Shown: one piece after another, positions 31,180 to 33,090 of the stretch
Numbering within the stretch: position 1 is the stretch's first letter
How the letters are laid out: every line of letters begins with the position of its first letter
Assembly: GCF_020740895.1 (NCBI RefSeq)
Contig: NZ_JAILXP010000027.1
Span: 1-33,090 of the forward strand
Source: Streptomyces sp. UNOB3_S3
GTDB taxonomy: Bacteria > Actinomycetota > Actinomycetes > Streptomycetales > Streptomycetaceae
DNA length: 33,090 bases
Direction of reading: 5' to 3'
Program-made: the position numbers and the translations under genes
The notes under the pieces: model-generated
Seen by the model: only the letters and a program-made list of their open reading frames with translations
Databases searched by the model: none
What the model was told of the DNA's origin: nothing

Positions 31180-33090
31180 TCAGGTGCCCGTCAGGTGTTC
31201 CGGGCGGACCGGGACCCTGTTCAGGGCCAGGCCCGTCGCCTGCCGGATCGCCGCCACGACGGCCGGCGTCGAGGAGAGGGTGGGGGCCTCCCCCACTCCG
31301 CGCAGGCCGTACGGGGCGTGGTCGTCGGCGAGTTCGAGGACGTCGACCGGGATGGCGGGCGTGTCGAGGATGGTGGGGATGAGGTAGTCGGTGAAGGAGG
31401 GGTTGCGGACCTTCGCGGTCACCGGGTCGACGACGATCTCCTCCATCACCGCCAGGCCCAGCCCCTGTGTCGTGCCGCCCTGGATCTGGCCGGTCACGGA
31501 CAGCGGGTTGAGGGCCTTGCCGACGTCCTGGGCGCACGCCAGCTCCACGACCTTGACCAGGCCCAGCTCGGTGTCGACCTCCACGACCGCCCGGTGGGCG
31601 GCGAAGGAGTACTGGACGTGGCCGAAGCCCTGCCCGGTGCGCCGGTCGAAGGGCTGCGTGGGGCGATGCCGCCACTCCTCCTCGGCCTCGACGGTCTCGC
31701 CCTCCAGGACGTCCACGAGCGTGGCGAGGACCTCGCCGCCGTCGGTGACCACCTTGCCGTCCTCCAGGAGGAGTTCGGCGGTGGCCCACGCGGGGTGGTA
31801 GGTGCCGAAGCGGGCCCGGCCCAGCTCCAGGACCCTCTCCCGCACCAGCTCGCAGGCGTGCTTGACCGCGCCGCCGGTGACGTACGTCTGCCGGGAGGCG
31901 GAGGTGGACCCGGCGGAGCCGACACGGGTGTCGGCGGGGTGGATCGTCACCCGGGCGACGCCGAGCTCGGTCCGGGCGATCTGGGCGTGCACGGTGATCC
32001 CGCCCTGGCCCACCTCGGCCATCGCGGTGTGCACGGTCGCCACCGCCTCACCGCCCACCGCCTCCAGCCGCACCCGGGCGGTGGAGTAGTCGTCGAAGCC
32101 CTCGGAGAAGCCGACGTTCTTGATGCCGACCGCGTAGCCGACGCCCCGGACGACCGACTCGCCGTGGGTGGTGTTGGACAGGCCGCCCGGCAGCGCCCGG
32201 ACGTCCGGCTCGCCGCCCGCCGACTCCCACTGGCGGGCCGGTGGCAGCGGCATCGCCTTGACGCGCCGCAGCAGTTCGGCGACGGGCGCGGGCGAGTCGA
32301 CGACCTGGCCGGTCGGCATCACGGCGCCCTGCGCCATGGCGTTGCGGCGGCGGAAGCCGACCGGGTCCATGCCCAGCGCGGCCGCGAGCCTGTCCATCTG
32401 CGCCTCGTAGGCGAAGCACGCCTGGACCGCGCCGAAGCCGCGCATCGCCCCGCAGGGCGGGTTGTTGGTGTAGAGGGCGATCGCCTCGACGTCGACGTGC
32501 TCGACGACGTACGGGCCCACGGCCAGGGAGGCGGCGTTGCCGACGACGGCCGGGGAGGAGGAGGCGTAGGCGCCGCCGTCCAGCACGATGCGGGCGGTGA
32601 CGTAGACGAGGTCGCCGTCGCGGGTCGCCCCGTGCTCGTAGCGGAGCTTCGCGGGGTGGCGGTGGACGTGGCCGAAGAAGGACTCGAAGCGGTTGTAGAC
32701 CATCTTCACGGGCCGGCCGGTGCGCAGCGCGAGCAGGCAGGCGTGGGCCTGCATGGACAGGTCCTCGCGGCCGCCGAAGGCGCCGCCGACGCCGGAGAGC
32801 GTCATGCGGACCTTGTCCTCGGGCAGGCCGAGGACGGGGGCGATCTGGCGCAGGTCGGCGTGGAGCCACTGGGTGGCGATGTAGAGGTCGACGCCGCCGT
32901 CCTCGGCGGGTACGGCGAGCCCGGACTCGGGGCCGAGGAACGCCTGGTCCTGTGTGCCGACTTCGTACTCGCCGGTGACGACGACGTCGGCGCGGTCCTT
33001 GTGGGCGGCCACGTCGCCGCGGACGACGGGCTGGCGGTGGACGATGTTGGGGTGCGGGACGTGGGGGGCGATGGGGGTACCCCCTGGACC
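31180..33090 (-). CDS. Xanthine dehydrogenase, molybdopterin-binding large subunit (5' end cut)
   Basis: The C-terminal 636 or so residues of a protein that is usually nearly 800. The frame is open to the right edge; the GTG at 33012 is an internal codon. Molybdenum-site segments are GVGGAFGGREDLSMQ, PPCGAMRGFGAVQ (with the substrate-positioning Arg), GGTTQGLG and the base glutamate in RGVGEAPTLSSTPAV. It oxidises hypoxanthine or xanthine at the molybdenum centre; the iron-sulfur and FAD subunits should lie to the right or be encoded elsewhere. It heads the visible part of an operon with a purine permease and xdhC. Confidence 0.93.
   Translation of the reverse strand, partial: GPGGTPIAPHVPHPNIVHRQPVVRGDVAAHKDRADVVVTGEYEVGTQDQAFLGPESGLAVPAEDGGVDLYIATQWLHADLRQIAPVLGLPEDKVRMTLSGVGGAFGGREDLSMQAHACLLALRTGRPVKMVYNRFESFFGHVHRHPAKLRYEHGATRDGDLVYVTARIVLDGGAYASSSPAVVGNAASLAVGPYVVEHVDVEAIALYTNNPPCGAMRGFGAVQACFAYEAQMDRLAAALGMDPVGFRRRNAMAQGAVMPTGQVVDSPAPVAELLRRVKAMPLPPARQWESAGGEPDVRALPGGLSNTTHGESVVRGVGYAVGIKNVGFSEGFDDYSTARVRLEAVGGEAVATVHTAMAEVGQGGITVHAQIARTELGVARVTIHPADTRVGSAGSTSASRQTYVTGGAVKHACELVRERVLELGRARFGTYHPAWATAELLLEDGKVVTDGGEVLATLVDVLEGETVEAEEEWRHRPTQPFDRRTGQGFGHVQYSFAAHRAVVEVDTELGLVKVVELACAQDVGKALNPLSVTGQIQGGTTQGLGLAVMEEIVVDPVTAKVRNPSFTDYLIPTILDTPAIPVDVLELADDHAPYGLRGVGEAPTLSSTPAVVAAIRQATGLALNRVPVRPEHLTGT

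Overview
The window is very GC-rich, with strong third-position G/C bias, almost no TTA codons, a small SARP activator, an MmyB-type XRE regulator and a tandem Lrp/AsnC regulator. This fits Streptomyces or a close relative. No rRNA, tRNA, CRISPR array, transposase or prophage gene was seen.

Region A (1-9416) looks like the edge of a fatty-acid/polyketide-type biosynthetic cluster. It holds the C-terminal end of an FAD aromatic hydroxylase, a translationally overlapping KAS III-ACP-ketosynthase trio, an aldo/keto reductase, a two-module 3-hydroxyacyl-CoA dehydrogenase whose first module looks dead, an exported cupin coupled to a HAD phosphatase, then divergent SARP and Lrp-type regulators. Region B (9494-13425) is a minus-strand SDR, SRPBCC and MFS-exporter operon divergent from an XRE/MmyB regulator.

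Region C (13412-22489) is the most unusual part. Minus-strand genes run in transcription order: a LysA-fold protein lacking its PLP lysine, PdxH, a stand-alone B3/B4-domain protein, a YggS-type PLP-binding protein, a histamine/trimethylamine dehydrogenase-type flavoprotein, TrpD, TrpC and a LysE exporter, with TrpF just upstream. TrpC, TrpD, YggS, PdxH and the flavoprotein read like alphaproteobacterial rather than streptomycete versions, which suggests a transferred block. TrpD, TrpF and TrpC cover anthranilate to indole-3-glycerol phosphate, but TrpE/G and TrpA/B are absent. Together with an amine dehydrogenase and PLP-handling proteins, this suggests a specialised amine or indole-precursor pathway. 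The product is unknown. The MFS and LysE exporter genes each carry one early TTA codon, so export may depend on bldA.

Region D (22588-26537) is a Mg2+ operon, MgtA then MgtC. It is preceded by a 21-codon proline-containing leader ORF with a near-perfect Shine-Dalgarno, about 270 bases before mgtA. Region E (26722-28487) is a TetR regulator divergent from a quinone oxidoreductase, with a perfect 10-bp-arm palindrome between them. Region F (28504-33090) is a purine-catabolism operon: xanthine dehydrogenase large subunit (cut by the right edge), an AzgA-type purine permease and XdhC.
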